Of a DNA stretch of 15,353 nt, positions 1 through 7,296 are shown in pieces. The stretch's first letter is position 1; each line of letters opens with the position of its first letter. The position numbers and the translations under genes are program-made. Source of the stretch: Syntrophaceae bacterium UBA5619 (GTDB lineage: Bacteria; Desulfobacterota; Syntrophia; Syntrophales; UBA5619); NCBI GenBank assembly GCA_002424545.1, contig DIKL01000047.1, positions 3,283 to 18,635 on the forward strand, read 5' to 3'. The notes beneath the pieces were generated by a model. It did no database searches and was not told the DNA's origin. It was given only the letters and a program-made list of their open reading frames with translations.

Positions 1-1038
1 GAGATTCTCGACAACGTCATCCAGTTCTCCCATTCGCTGCTGGAGAGCACCAAAGGGGGATTGCTCGCGGGCATCGGCCTGGTCGTTCTTTTCTGGGCCG
101 TGATCAAGGTCCTGGGGCAGATCGAAGACTCGCTGAACGATATCTGGGGGATCAAGGAGCGGCGTTCTTTGGGACGGAAATTCGCCGACTACCTATCGCT
201 TATGCTGATCTGCCCCGTTCTGATCATTCTCTCCAGCAGCCTGACCGTCTTCGTCACCGCCCAGGTCACCCTGATTCTGGAAAAAATCACGATCCTGGGC
301 GCGTTAAGCTCCGTGGTCTTTTTTTTGCTCAAACTGCTGCCGTACGTCCTTTTGTGGGGGCTGTTCACCTTCCTGTACATCTTTATGCCGAACACCAAGG
401 TGCGGTTCACCTCCGGTCTGCTCGCCGGGATCATCACCGGCACCATCTTTCAAATCGTCCAGTGGGCCTATATCGCCTTTCAGATCGGGGCCGCGCAATA
501 CAACGCGATCTACGGCAGTTTCGCGGCCTTTCCGCTGTTCCTGATCTGGCTGCAGCTGAGCTGGCTGATTGTCCTCTTCGGGGCCGAACTCTCCTTTGCC
601 CACCAGAACGTGGACACCTACGAATTCGAACCGGACGCCCTTCAGGCCAGTCACCGTCTTAAAAAACTACTCTCCCTTCAGATCGCGCAGCACGTGATCC
701 AAAACTTCGCCCGGGGTGGAGCCGCGCTGACCGCGGGACAGATATCCCACAAGCTTGAAATCCCGATCCGTCTCGTCAACGAAATTCTCTTCGTGCTGGT
801 CAAGAGCGGCGTCTTCTCGACCTCCGGGACCGAAGGAGAGGGAGAGCGGGGATACCAGCCGGCCCGCGATATCCATCAGTTGACCATTCAGCGCGTCATC
901 GAGGCCATGGAACTTTGCGGAATCAACGCGATTCCCTTCGCCTACACTCCCGAGTTCTCCTCGCTGTCCGAAACGGTGGCAACCTTCGAAAAGGCGATTG
1001 AACATCTTCCCGAAAACAGGCTGCTGAAGGACGTTTGA
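1..1038 (+). CDS. YihY/BrkB family inner-membrane protein (5' end outside window)
   Basis: The reading frame is open from base 1 and ends with TGA at 1036-1038, giving 345 visible residues; the N-terminus lies upstream. About five hydrophobic segments are visible in the first 200 residues. The stretch LFWAVIKVLGQIEDSLNDIWG early in the protein is typical of the YihY/virulence factor BrkB family (formerly mislabelled RNase BN). After the membrane part comes a soluble tail of about 140 residues. Within it, residues around 225-290 (LTAGQISHKLEIPIRLVNEI) look like a winged-helix module, a known C-terminal extension in some family members. The family has no agreed biochemical function; it is an integral inner-membrane protein. 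The next gene starts 27 bp downstream on the same strand, so co-transcription is possible. Family assignment is firm; the role is unknown. Confidence 0.9.
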   Translation, partial: EILDNVIQFSHSLLESTKGGLLAGIGLVVLFWAVIKVLGQIEDSLNDIWGIKERRSLGRKFADYLSLMLICPVLIILSSSLTVFVTAQVTLILEKITILGALSSVVFFLLKLLPYVLLWGLFTFLYIFMPNTKVRFTSGLLAGIITGTIFQIVQWAYIAFQIGAAQYNAIYGSFAAFPLFLIWLQLSWLIVLFGAELSFAHQNVDTYEFEPDALQASHRLKKLLSLQIAQHVIQNFARGGAALTAGQISHKLEIPIRLVNEILFVLVKSGVFSTSGTEGEGERGYQPARDIHQLTIQRVIEAMELCGINAIPFAYTPEFSSLSETVATFEKAIEHLPENRLLKDV

Positions 1039-1065
1039 ACCGCAGACTCCAACCGATCGAAACCG

Positions 1066-2361
1066 ATGTCTCGTGATGCTGCCGAACCACAACCATTGAC
1101 GACGGAAAACCAGAGTGACTTGACCTGGCTTGCCCGCATCTGCGCGGGACGCATCTTTTTTGCATTGGTCTTCACCACCTACTCGGCGGCGCTGCCGTTG
1201 TTGAAAACCGATTGGAACATGTCCGCCGGCCAGGCCGGTCTGGTGCAATCGGCCTGGCACGCCGGTTACCTGATATCGTTGTTCGCGGTCGGATTCGCCG
1301 CCGACCGCCACGGCGCCAAGAAAACGTATCTGGTCGGAAGCGTGCTGGCCGGCGTCAGTGCGCTGATGTTCGCTTTTTTCGCAAACGGCTTCGCCTCCGG
1401 TCTGATCCTGCACGGGTTCACCGGATTGTGTTCCGGGGCATCATACACACCGGGCTTGACGCTGGTTGCGGAACGGTTCACATCCCATCATCGGGGCCGC
1501 GCCATGGGGTGGTTTCTCGCCGCGGCTTCGCTCGGTTATGGTCTGTCGCTGCTCCTGAGCGGAATCCTGATGCCGCATCTTGGCTGGCGCGGCTCGTTCA
1601 TCGTCACCGCATCCGGACCGTTCGTCGGAATGCTGATTTCTTTCTGGACGCTCCGGGAGACGCCCAACGTGGTTCATCCCCATGACCACCAACTCGCCGC
1701 AATTCTCGCCCTGCGCGCGGTCTGGCGAAACAGGCCGGCCATGCTTCTGATCTGGGCATACGTATTCCACGCGTGGGAACTGCTGGGATTGTGGGCGTGG
1801 CTGCCGGCTTATCTGGCGGCATCGATCGCGCAGAAAGGCGCCTTGACGATACAGGCGGCCGGCGCCGGCGCTCTGTTGACAGCGCTGACATACATCACCA
1901 GCATGAGCGGAAGCATCGGCGGCGGCGCTCTGTCGGATCGCTGGGGACGAACCCGGACCATCCTCTGGGGGGCGTGCCTGAGCCTGGCGTGCTCCTTTAC
2001 GTTTGGCTGGATGATGGCGCTGCCCCTATGGGTTCTGGTCGCCATCGCCGCGATATACAACATGACGGCCATCGCGGATTCGTCGATCTATTCGACGGCG
2101 CTGACGGAATTGGTCCCGCCTCACCATCTGGGCGCCGCGTATGCCCTGCGTTCGCTCCTCGGTTTCGGCGCCGGAATCATCAGCCCTTGGGTATTCGGGC
2201 TCGTGCTCGACTGGGCGCAAGGCGAGCCGCTCCGCTCGGAAACGATGGCCTGGGGTCTCGCATGGACGGCACTTGGCGCCGGGGCAGTGTTTGGGCCGCT
2301 GATGACGGTCCTGTTGCGCGGAAAGCCCGAGGCACAAAAGATGGCCGGCGGAAAAGGATAG
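1066..2361 (+). CDS. MFS transporter
   Basis: A 431-residue protein with about 12 hydrophobic segments in two halves, the normal size for a major facilitator superfamily secondary transporter of the inner membrane. The MFS loop signature is visible at residues 76-87 (GFAADRHGAKKT) and again in the second half at 286-298 (GGALSDRWGRTRT). The protein begins with a polar tail of about 20 residues. The substrate cannot be told from sequence. The ATG at 1066 is the first start after the upstream stop; no strong Shine-Dalgarno is seen, so the start is only fairly certain. It lies 27 bp behind the YihY-type gene. Its TAG stop (2359-2361) directly abuts the stop of the opposite-strand deacetylase gene with no spacer, so no separate terminator fits between them. 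Confidence 0.9.
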   Translation: MSRDAAEPQPLTTENQSDLTWLARICAGRIFFALVFTTYSAALPLLKTDWNMSAGQAGLVQSAWHAGYLISLFAVGFAADRHGAKKTYLVGSVLAGVSALMFAFFANGFASGLILHGFTGLCSGASYTPGLTLVAERFTSHHRGRAMGWFLAAASLGYGLSLLLSGILMPHLGWRGSFIVTASGPFVGMLISFWTLRETPNVVHPHDHQLAAILALRAVWRNRPAMLLIWAYVFHAWELLGLWAWLPAYLAASIAQKGALTIQAAGAGALLTALTYITSMSGSIGGGALSDRWGRTRTILWGACLSLACSFTFGWMMALPLWVLVAIAAIYNMTAIADSSIYSTALTELVPPHHLGAAYALRSLLGFGAGIISPWVFGLVLDWAQGEPLRSETMAWGLAWTALGAGAVFGPLMTVLLRGKPEAQKMAGGKG

Positions 2362-3612
2362 TCAACGATCGATCTGTTCCATCACCGGACGATCGATCAG
2401 ATCCGGGAGGGGGAGAATCTCATACCCCTTTTCCTTCAATCCGGAAACGATCCGTTCGACTTCCGCGATCCATTTCTCGATTCCACCCCCCCCCCTCGGC
2501 GCAACGTCGTGCAACAGGATGATGTCGCCGGGACGAACCTTCCTCAGGATGATCTCCGCCAGCTTGGCAATCCGCCGGTTGCCGCGGTCGAAGGCGCGAC
2601 AGCTGAAGGTCAGGCAGTACATGTCCAGCTCCCTCAAGACCCCCGGCAACCGGGGATTGGTGATCCCGACGGGGGGTCGAAAGATCAGCGGACGAATGCC
2701 GAAAGCCGCAAGCACATCCTGCGCGCGGGCAACCTCCTCCCGGAGCGTTGCCCGCGAACGCAGCATCAGCAGCGGATCATGACGATAGGAATGATTCCCA
2801 ATGGTATGGTTCCGTGAGAGGATCTTTTGGATCGTGGCCGGATATCGTTCCGCCCGCGCGCCGGCAACGAAAAACGTCGCCGGCACGCAATGCCGCCGCA
2901 AAAGCTCCAGCAGTCGGGGGGTGACATCCGAGTCCGGGCCATCATCGAAGGTCAAGGCCACCGCCCGACGAACCGTTTTCCGCCGGCTGATTACGGGCAG
3001 GAAGAATCCAATCCCAGGGAAAAAAGGGGCAACCAGACAGAGGACAATGAAAAAACCCAACGGGATGACGACCAGCGCCGGCCGGATCAACAGCAGCAGG
3101 CCGGAGATGACAAAGGCCGCCATCCCGGCAACCAGTGCCGGCGAAAGTCCTCTCTGCGCGCCGGGAACGACCGTGTCGCCCTTGATCCGATCCAATCCCT
3201 CCTCCCGAAAACCGGTCGGCGAAATATGCGGCGGGGCGTATTGCGGCGGCGGGACCGTCAGACGTTCCGCCATGCGCCTCGTCACCCAACGCAATACGAT
3301 CCTGATATAATGAACGCCGGCAAAGTACAATCCGACCAGAAAGACAACGTGAGACAGGCCGTAGGTCGCCGGACCGCCCACAACGACGATCAGGGGTTCC
3401 CGCAGATGATAGGAAATCCACGCCAGGAGCCCCACGGCCGGCCAGCCGATGATATAACTCAGGCCGATGAGCCCCACGCCGATCCATACCCTCAGCGTCG
3501 GTTTTTCCGTCATCGCCTGAAGATCCGCTTTCTCGGCAAGCGCCTCGCGAACGAAACGGGTTGCGGTCCACCTGGCGATCAATCCCTGAACGATGGAATT
3601 CCCGGACATCAT
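2362..3612 (-). CDS. Membrane-anchored polysaccharide deacetylase (NodB domain)
   Basis: A 416-residue protein from the chosen start. The N-terminal half carries hydrophobic segments near residues 41-66, 72-103 and 156-207, split by a proline-rich soluble stretch. The C-terminal half (about 215-405) is a carbohydrate esterase 4/NodB domain: TFDDGP at 221-226 (catalytic and metal Asp), HSYRHD at 274-279 (metal His pair), RPPVG at 312-316 and LLHD at 366-369. The usual Trp-containing fourth motif is not obvious; FSCRAFDRG (336-344) occupies that place. Such enzymes remove acetyl groups from N-acetylglucosamine-type polysaccharides; the substrate here is unknown. The frame extends to an ATG at 3711, but I prefer 3612 (or 3609), because GAGAG lies just upstream and the likely promoter at 3661-3691 lies inside the longer version. 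It diverges from the second MFS gene. Confidence 0.9.
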   Translation of the reverse strand: MMSGNSIVQGLIARWTATRFVREALAEKADLQAMTEKPTLRVWIGVGLIGLSYIIGWPAVGLLAWISYHLREPLIVVVGGPATYGLSHVVFLVGLYFAGVHYIRIVLRWVTRRMAERLTVPPPQYAPPHISPTGFREEGLDRIKGDTVVPGAQRGLSPALVAGMAAFVISGLLLLIRPALVVIPLGFFIVLCLVAPFFPGIGFFLPVISRRKTVRRAVALTFDDGPDSDVTPRLLELLRRHCVPATFFVAGARAERYPATIQKILSRNHTIGNHSYRHDPLLMLRSRATLREEVARAQDVLAAFGIRPLIFRPPVGITNPRLPGVLRELDMYCLTFSCRAFDRGNRRIAKLAEIILRKVRPGDIILLHDVAPRGGGGIEKWIAEVERIVSGLKEKGYEILPLPDLIDRPVMEQIDR

Positions 3613-3660
3613 TTGCTCTCTTTCGCTTCGGACCGGATCGTCGACTCCATTCAATTTTGT

Positions 3661-3691
3661 ATTGATACACGCATTATTTTGTATTATCAAT
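3661..3691. promoter_or_regulatory. Symmetric divergent promoter candidate
   Basis: An AT-rich block in the divergent interval has the perfect inverted repeat ATTGATA (3661-3667) and TATCAAT (3685-3691). Because the core hexamers TTGATA and TATCAA lie exactly 17 bp apart (3668-3684), each strand reads as a -35 box (TTGATA, 5 of 6) and a -10 box (TATCAA, 4 of 6). This would place transcription starts near 3655 on the minus strand and near 3697 on the plus strand, upstream of both flanking genes. The pair could instead be a repressor binding site. The sequence match is seen directly; the promoter role is inferred. Confidence 0.45.
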
Positions 3692-3717
3692 CCAATATGA
3701 GTGACCAACATCCATGC

Positions 3718-3769
3718 CGACCGTTACCGCACGGTCGCCGCAACCGGGAAGCGGCTGCGTTTTGCAGTC
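3718..3769 (+). promoter_or_regulatory. Two-hairpin leader before the MFS gene
   Basis: Two short stem-loops lie in the likely 5' leader of the second MFS gene: CGACCGT (3718-3724) with ACGGTCG (3731-3737) around a 6-nt loop, and GGCTGC (3753-3758) with GCAGTC (3764-3769) around a 5-nt loop, with one G-U pair. The gene starts at 3787. They could shape translation or transcript stability. No known riboswitch class was recognised. Confidence 0.3.
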
Positions 3770-3786
3770 CATCGCTGGAATAACCC

Positions 3787-5016
3787 ATGAGCGTGAATCC
3801 ATCCCCTGATCCCGCCGAACCGGAAACGGGACAGCCCTGGCAACGAACCCTCTACATCATGTTTGCCGCCCAGTTCCTGTCGATGATCGGCTTCGCCTTC
3901 GTGCTTCCCTTTCTCCCCTTTTACGTGCGGGAGTTGGGAATCACCGACGAGCGGATGGTCCCCTTCTGGGCGGGCGTCCTGGCCGCCTCCAGTGGCCTGG
4001 TCATGGCCTTCTTCTCGCCTCTCTGGGGGTGGCTTTCCGACCGGTACGGGCGAAAGATCATGGTGGAGCGCGCCATGTTCGGCGGCGCCGTCCTCACCTT
4101 CGCAATGGGGCTCGTCTCCAACATCTGGCAGCTCCTGTTCCTGCGGATCCTCTCCGGCGCGACGACCGGAACCATCTCGGCCTCCATTGCCCTGGTTTCC
4201 ACGGTTGTCCCGAAGCAAAAGTTGGGATACGCGCTGGGACTGATGCAGGTGGCGGTTTTTCTCGGCATGACGCTGGGACCGTGGATCGGGGGGATCCTGG
4301 CCGACATCCTCGGCTATCGGCTCACTTTCATGGCGGGCGGCGCGATTCTGCTGCTGGGCGGGATGCTCGTCCTCTTCGGAACCCGGGAGCGTTTCGTCCG
4401 GCCGTCGAAGGAAATACTGGCGAAAGGCGACCGGCTGGTCTCGCTGCTGGCCTACGGGGGCTTTCCCGCGATGCTCGCCCTATTCTTTTTCTTCCATTTC
4501 ACGGTTCATTTTGTCGCCCCGATCCTGCCGCTCTTTATCGAAACGATGTATGACCCGGCGCGCGGCGGCATCGCCTCGACAACGGGCCTGCTCTTCGCGA
4601 TCAGCGGCGCCGCCGCCGCTCTGTCCGCCGGCGGGATCGGCTATCTCAGCGACCGAATCGGTTACCGCCGGATCCTGATGTTCCATCTCCTGCTGACCGC
4701 CGCGAGCATCCTGCTGCACGGGGCGGCGCAGGGAATCCTTCACCTGGTCCTGCTGCGGGCGCTCTACGGCCTGGCGGCGGGCGGCATCCTGCCGACAATG
4801 AACGCCCTGGTCGGGCGCCTGATTCCGCCGGAGAGCTACGGGAAAGCGTATGGTCTGACCTCCTCCATGACCAGCCTGGGAATGGCTGCCGGTCCCTTCT
4901 TCGGCGGAATCATGGCCTCCTCCTGGGGGTACCGCTGGCCCTTCGCCTTCGTCGGCATCATGATGCTTGTCGTCGCGCTGCCGGTGATGATCAATCTCCG
5001 CTCCCGCTCCCGCTGA
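3787..5016 (+). CDS. MFS transporter, probable drug-efflux type
   Basis: A 409-residue inner-membrane protein with about 12 hydrophobic segments. Loop motif A is nearly ideal at residues 80-92 (WGWLSDRYGRKIM) and repeats in the second half at 283-295 (IGYLSDRIGYRRI). A motif C-like stretch at 159-171 (LGMTLGPWIGGIL), usually linked with antiporters, suggests the DHA1 drug:H+ antiporter group; the actual substrate is unknown. The 20-residue polar N-terminal tail is rich in Pro and Glu. GGAA lies six bases before the ATG, a modest ribosome binding site. It is transcribed away from the deacetylase gene, probably from the promoter at 3661-3691, through a leader of about 90 nt with two hairpins. 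It is not close in sequence to the first MFS protein in this window, so it is not a recent duplicate. Confidence 0.9.
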   Translation: MSVNPSPDPAEPETGQPWQRTLYIMFAAQFLSMIGFAFVLPFLPFYVRELGITDERMVPFWAGVLAASSGLVMAFFSPLWGWLSDRYGRKIMVERAMFGGAVLTFAMGLVSNIWQLLFLRILSGATTGTISASIALVSTVVPKQKLGYALGLMQVAVFLGMTLGPWIGGILADILGYRLTFMAGGAILLLGGMLVLFGTRERFVRPSKEILAKGDRLVSLLAYGGFPAMLALFFFFHFTVHFVAPILPLFIETMYDPARGGIASTTGLLFAISGAAAALSAGGIGYLSDRIGYRRILMFHLLLTAASILLHGAAQGILHLVLLRALYGLAAGGILPTMNALVGRLIPPESYGKAYGLTSSMTSLGMAAGPFFGGIMASSWGYRWPFAFVGIMMLVVALPVMINLRSRSR

Positions 5017-5071
5017 TTGTACGCTGCAATCCCTTTGAAAGGTTGCGTAAAGGCCGGCCGACTTTTTTTAC

Positions 5072-5098
5072 TTGACAATAGAACGAATGTTCTATTCA
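5072..5098 (+). promoter_or_regulatory. Promoter of the lexA-like gene
   Basis: TTGACA, a perfect -35 hexamer, lies at 5072-5077. TATTCA at 5093-5098 is the best -10 candidate, with a spacer of 15 bp, a little short. The operator described separately fills the spacer, the usual geometry for a self-repressed lexA promoter. AAAGGGG just before the ATG at 5107 would be the ribosome binding site, though only two bases separate it from the start codon. Confidence 0.5.
5078..5095. promoter_or_regulatory. LexA-type operator (GAAC-N4-GTTC)
   Basis: The dyad ATAGAAC GAAT GTTCTAT has two perfect 7-bp arms around a 4-bp centre. Its core GAAC-N4-GTTC (5081-5092) is the form of LexA box known from Bacillus and relatives, not the E. 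coli CTGT-N8-ACAG form. It sits between the -35 and -10 of the lexA-like gene, as expected for autoregulation. No other box of this form was noticed in the window by eye. Confidence 0.65.
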
Positions 5099-5106
5099 AA
5101 GGGGCC

Positions 5107-5479
5107 ATGAAAGAAAAACGCACCCTCCGATCGGTCCGGAAAATCCTCATCGACTTTTTCCGGAAAAACCGGCGGATGCCCTCCTATGCCGAGATGATCG
5201 CGGCCGGAGGCCTCCTTCCTGCTCCAGGTGAGTGGAGATTCGATGAACGGGGCGGGGATCGTGGAGGGGGATCTCGTCATCGTGGAGCGGGGGCGAGAAC
5301 CCAAGGGGGGAGATATCGTGATCGCCGAGGTCGACGGGGAATGGACCATGAAGCACTTCCGTCGGGAGGGAAAAACGGTGGTCCTGGAGGCGGCCAATCC
5401 GAAGTATCCCCCGATTCGTCCGCGGGAGGAGCTCAAGCTCGGGGGGGTCGTCACCGCGGTGATCCGGAAGTATCTCTGA
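5107..5479 (+). pseudogene. lexA: lexA-like repressor/S24 peptidase gene with internal deletion and frame change
   Basis: Two pieces of one LexA-like protein lie in different frames. From ATG 5107 the first 35 or so residues (RKILIDFFRKNRRMPSYAEM) match the start of a LexA winged helix-turn-helix. From about 5207, in the next frame, EASFLLQVSGDSM opens an S24 peptidase domain that runs to TGA at 5477-5479. Both catalytic residues remain: Ser in SGDSM (codon 5240-5242) and Lys in WTMKHF (codon 5351-5353). The rest of the DNA-binding domain, including the recognition helix, and the linker with its Ala-Gly cleavage site are missing. LexA is usually about 200 residues; the two parts total about 125. 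The join is at the palindrome GGAGGCCTCC (5206-5215). The first frame stays open to 5499 but is unrelated after the join. Neither product should act as a repressor. An assembly error is the main alternative. Confidence 0.75.
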
Positions 5480-5680
5480 CTACGGCTCTTTCGGCATAAA
5501 GATCCACAGCAGGATATAGATGAGCAATCCGGTGCCGAAGCAAAAAAAGAGCAGCGAGAAAATCACCCTCCATGTCCAGGACGGGATCGGGGTGTGTCTC
5601 CCCAATCCTCCGCAAACGCCTCCGATCCAGCGGTCATCCTTCGCCTTGGATACCCGCCGCAGCCAGTTCTCTTCCGACAT
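5480..5680 (-). CDS. Small PspC-domain membrane protein
   Basis: A 66-residue protein starting MSEENWLRRV. The PspC-domain pattern is clear: a basic N-terminal stretch, then DDRWIGGVCGGLG around residues 16-28, then one hydrophobic segment (about 36-62, ending in WIFMP). PspC-domain proteins are inner-membrane proteins, some of which take part in the phage-shock response to envelope stress; many short stand-alone members have no assigned role. No pspA or pspB is seen nearby. ATG 5680 is chosen over an in-frame ATG at 5707 because GGGAGGAG lies just upstream of it. Its TAG stop abuts the stop of the lexA-like gene with no gap. A TATAAA (minus strand, 5766-5761) is a possible -10 box. Confidence 0.85.
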   Translation of the reverse strand: MSEENWLRRVSKAKDDRWIGGVCGGLGRHTPIPSWTWRVIFSLLFFCFGTGLLIYILLWIFMPKEP

Positions 5681-5951
5681 GTCTCCTCCCTTCTCCATCC
5701 GGCGCAACGTTCCCCGATCAACCCTTCATGGCGGACTTTCCGGTGAATGTTCAGGTCCCTTTTATACGTAAACATCCGCGGATGCAAATGATTTTCAGCC
5801 GTCCGACGGCAACCGGGAGGGGAAGACCCAAAACCCTCTCCCCTCCCGATTCGGCGGCCGAGGCTGAAAAAGCAATGGAATGTGCCTGAAAAAAGTGATA
5901 CGGGATATCTGCGATCCATCGATCTTGATTCAATCGGGGAGGATACATTTG
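5681..5951. other. Gene-free divergent interval between pspC-like and S41 genes
   Basis: No credible gene is seen in these 271 bp. It should hold the promoters of the two divergent neighbours. TATAAA on the minus strand (5766-5761) is the best -10 candidate for the pspC-like gene. No clear promoter for the S41 gene was found; its ribosome site GGGGAGG lies at 5936-5942. The middle part has three dyad symmetries within 76 bp, listed separately. Confidence 0.6.
5773..5848. repeat. Cluster of three inverted repeats
   Basis: Three dyads follow each other: the perfect 12-bp palindrome CATCCGCGGATG (5773-5784); GCCGTC-C-GACGGC (5798-5810); and CGGGAGGGGA (5814-5823) with TCCCCTCCCG (5839-5848), a perfect 10-bp stem with a 15-nt loop. 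The first lies close to the presumed pspC-like promoter and could be an operator. The third could fold in RNA, but no T-run follows it on the plus strand (ATTCGG), so a terminator is unlikely. Confidence 0.5.
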
Positions 5952-7253
5952 ATGAACACCCTTTTCGGCAAAAAGACCCTAATCCTGCTCGCCTTTCTGG
6001 CGCTGCTGATTCTCGGACCGTACGGCGACAGCCGCGTCTCCGCGATCGACCGAACCACCTACAAGGGTCTCAAGACCTTCAGCGAGGTCCTCGACATGGT
6101 GGATAAAAACTACGTGGAACCGGTGGAGACGGACAAGCTGTTGCAGGGGGCGATCAACGGAATGATCAAATCTCTCGATCCCCACAGCAGTTTCATGACC
6201 GCGGAGATGTACAAGGAATTGGAGGTGGAAACGCGGGGGAGCTTTGGCGGGATCGGAATCGAGATCACCCTGCAAAAGGACGTGTTGACCGTGGTTTCCC
6301 CGATCGAGGACACTCCCGCCTACAACGCCGGGGTCAAGGCCGGCGACCAGATTGTCCGGATCAACGGAAAGTCGACCAAGGACATCACCGTCCTGGATGC
6401 CGTCAAACAGCTTCGCGGACCCAAGGATACGAAGGTGACCATCACGATCCTGCGCGAGGGAATGGCCAAGCCGAAGGACGTCGAGCTCACCCGCAGCATC
6501 ATCTCGATCAAAAGCGTTAAGTCGCGGGTTTATGACGACCATATCGGGTATATCCGCATCTCGGCGTTTCAGGAACGGACGGGGGACGACCTGAAGAAGA
6601 CCCTCCGGGAGATCGAGGCAAAGGCCCGCCCGCTGAAGGGGATCGTTCTCGACATGAGGAACAACCCCGGCGGACTGCTTCACCAGTCCGTCGAGGTATC
6701 GGACGCCTTTTTGAAATCGGGCAATATCGTCTCCACGCGCGGCCGGGCCAAAGGCATGGAGAGCAAGACGGTGGCAAAGGACAACGGGGATGAACCGATC
6801 TGCCCGATGGTCGTTCTGGTCAACGAGGGAACGGCCAGCGCCGCGGAAATCGTCTCCGGCGCGCTGCAGGACAACGGGCGGGCCGTGATCATCGGGACCC
6901 AGACCTTCGGCAAGGGCTCCGTGCAGACCGTCATTCCTCTCGAGGACGGGGCGGCCCTGAAGCTGACCACGGCCAGATACTATACCCCCAAGGGTCGGTC
7001 CATCCAGGCGGAGGGAATCACGCCCGACATCGTGATCAAACAGATCCGGCCGGGGGATGAAAAAGAGGATGCCGATCATGCGCTGCTCCGCGAGAAGGAT
7101 CTGAAGGGTCACATCAAATCACCCAAAGAGAACGACGCCAAGGCGGAGGAACCCAAGAAGGAAACGGACAATCTGGATCGGGACAGTCAATTGAAAAATG
7201 CGATCGATATCCTGAAGAGCTGGGATATCCTGAAAAAGAATTCCAAGGGATAA
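5952..7253 (+). CDS. ctpA: S41 family C-terminal processing protease
   Basis: A 433-residue periplasmic serine protease. Order: signal peptide or N-terminal anchor (hydrophobic 9-23); helical N-domain with SLDPHSSF (74-81); PDZ domain (about 97-180, starting FGGIGIEI); S41 peptidase core (about 195-365); and a charged C-terminal tail. The catalytic Ser is in NEGTASAAE (Ser296) and the general-base Lys in TFGKGSVQT (Lys321). Such enzymes trim C-termini of envelope proteins, often peptidoglycan hydrolases or their regulators. The frame extends upstream to an ATG at 5880, but ATG 5952 is preferred: GGGGAGG lies nine bases before it and the hydrophobic signal then falls at the N-terminus. The tail past 370 is Lys/Glu-rich. 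In related genomes an envC-like murein hydrolase activator often precedes this gene; none is seen here. Confidence 0.93.
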   Translation: MNTLFGKKTLILLAFLALLILGPYGDSRVSAIDRTTYKGLKTFSEVLDMVDKNYVEPVETDKLLQGAINGMIKSLDPHSSFMTAEMYKELEVETRGSFGGIGIEITLQKDVLTVVSPIEDTPAYNAGVKAGDQIVRINGKSTKDITVLDAVKQLRGPKDTKVTITILREGMAKPKDVELTRSIISIKSVKSRVYDDHIGYIRISAFQERTGDDLKKTLREIEAKARPLKGIVLDMRNNPGGLLHQSVEVSDAFLKSGNIVSTRGRAKGMESKTVAKDNGDEPICPMVVLVNEGTASAAEIVSGALQDNGRAVIIGTQTFGKGSVQTVIPLEDGAALKLTTARYYTPKGRSIQAEGITPDIVIKQIRPGDEKEDADHALLREKDLKGHIKSPKENDAKAEEPKKETDNLDRDSQLKNAIDILKSWDILKKNSKG

Positions 7254-7296
7254 TCGGCGCCGGCAATATGGAGAATGGAACAGGTTATCCAAAAAC

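Noticed and set aside
2827..3783. 318-residue open frame on the plus strand
   Set aside because: It is antisense to the deacetylase gene, and its product is an unstructured Arg/Gln/Asp-rich sequence.
5052..5069. GGCCGGCC followed by a run of seven T, considered as terminator of the MFS gene
   Set aside because: The palindrome has no loop, so it cannot form a hairpin as such, and alternative stems upstream are interrupted by bulges. Termination here is possible but not supported.
5107..5499. Programmed frameshift joining the two lexA-like pieces
   Set aside because: Even with a shift, the product would lack the recognition helix and the self-cleavage site, so a deletion is the simpler reading.
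5979..7112. 377-residue open frame on the minus strand
   Set aside because: It is antisense to the S41 protease gene, which has complete catalytic motifs; the translated product shows no family features.
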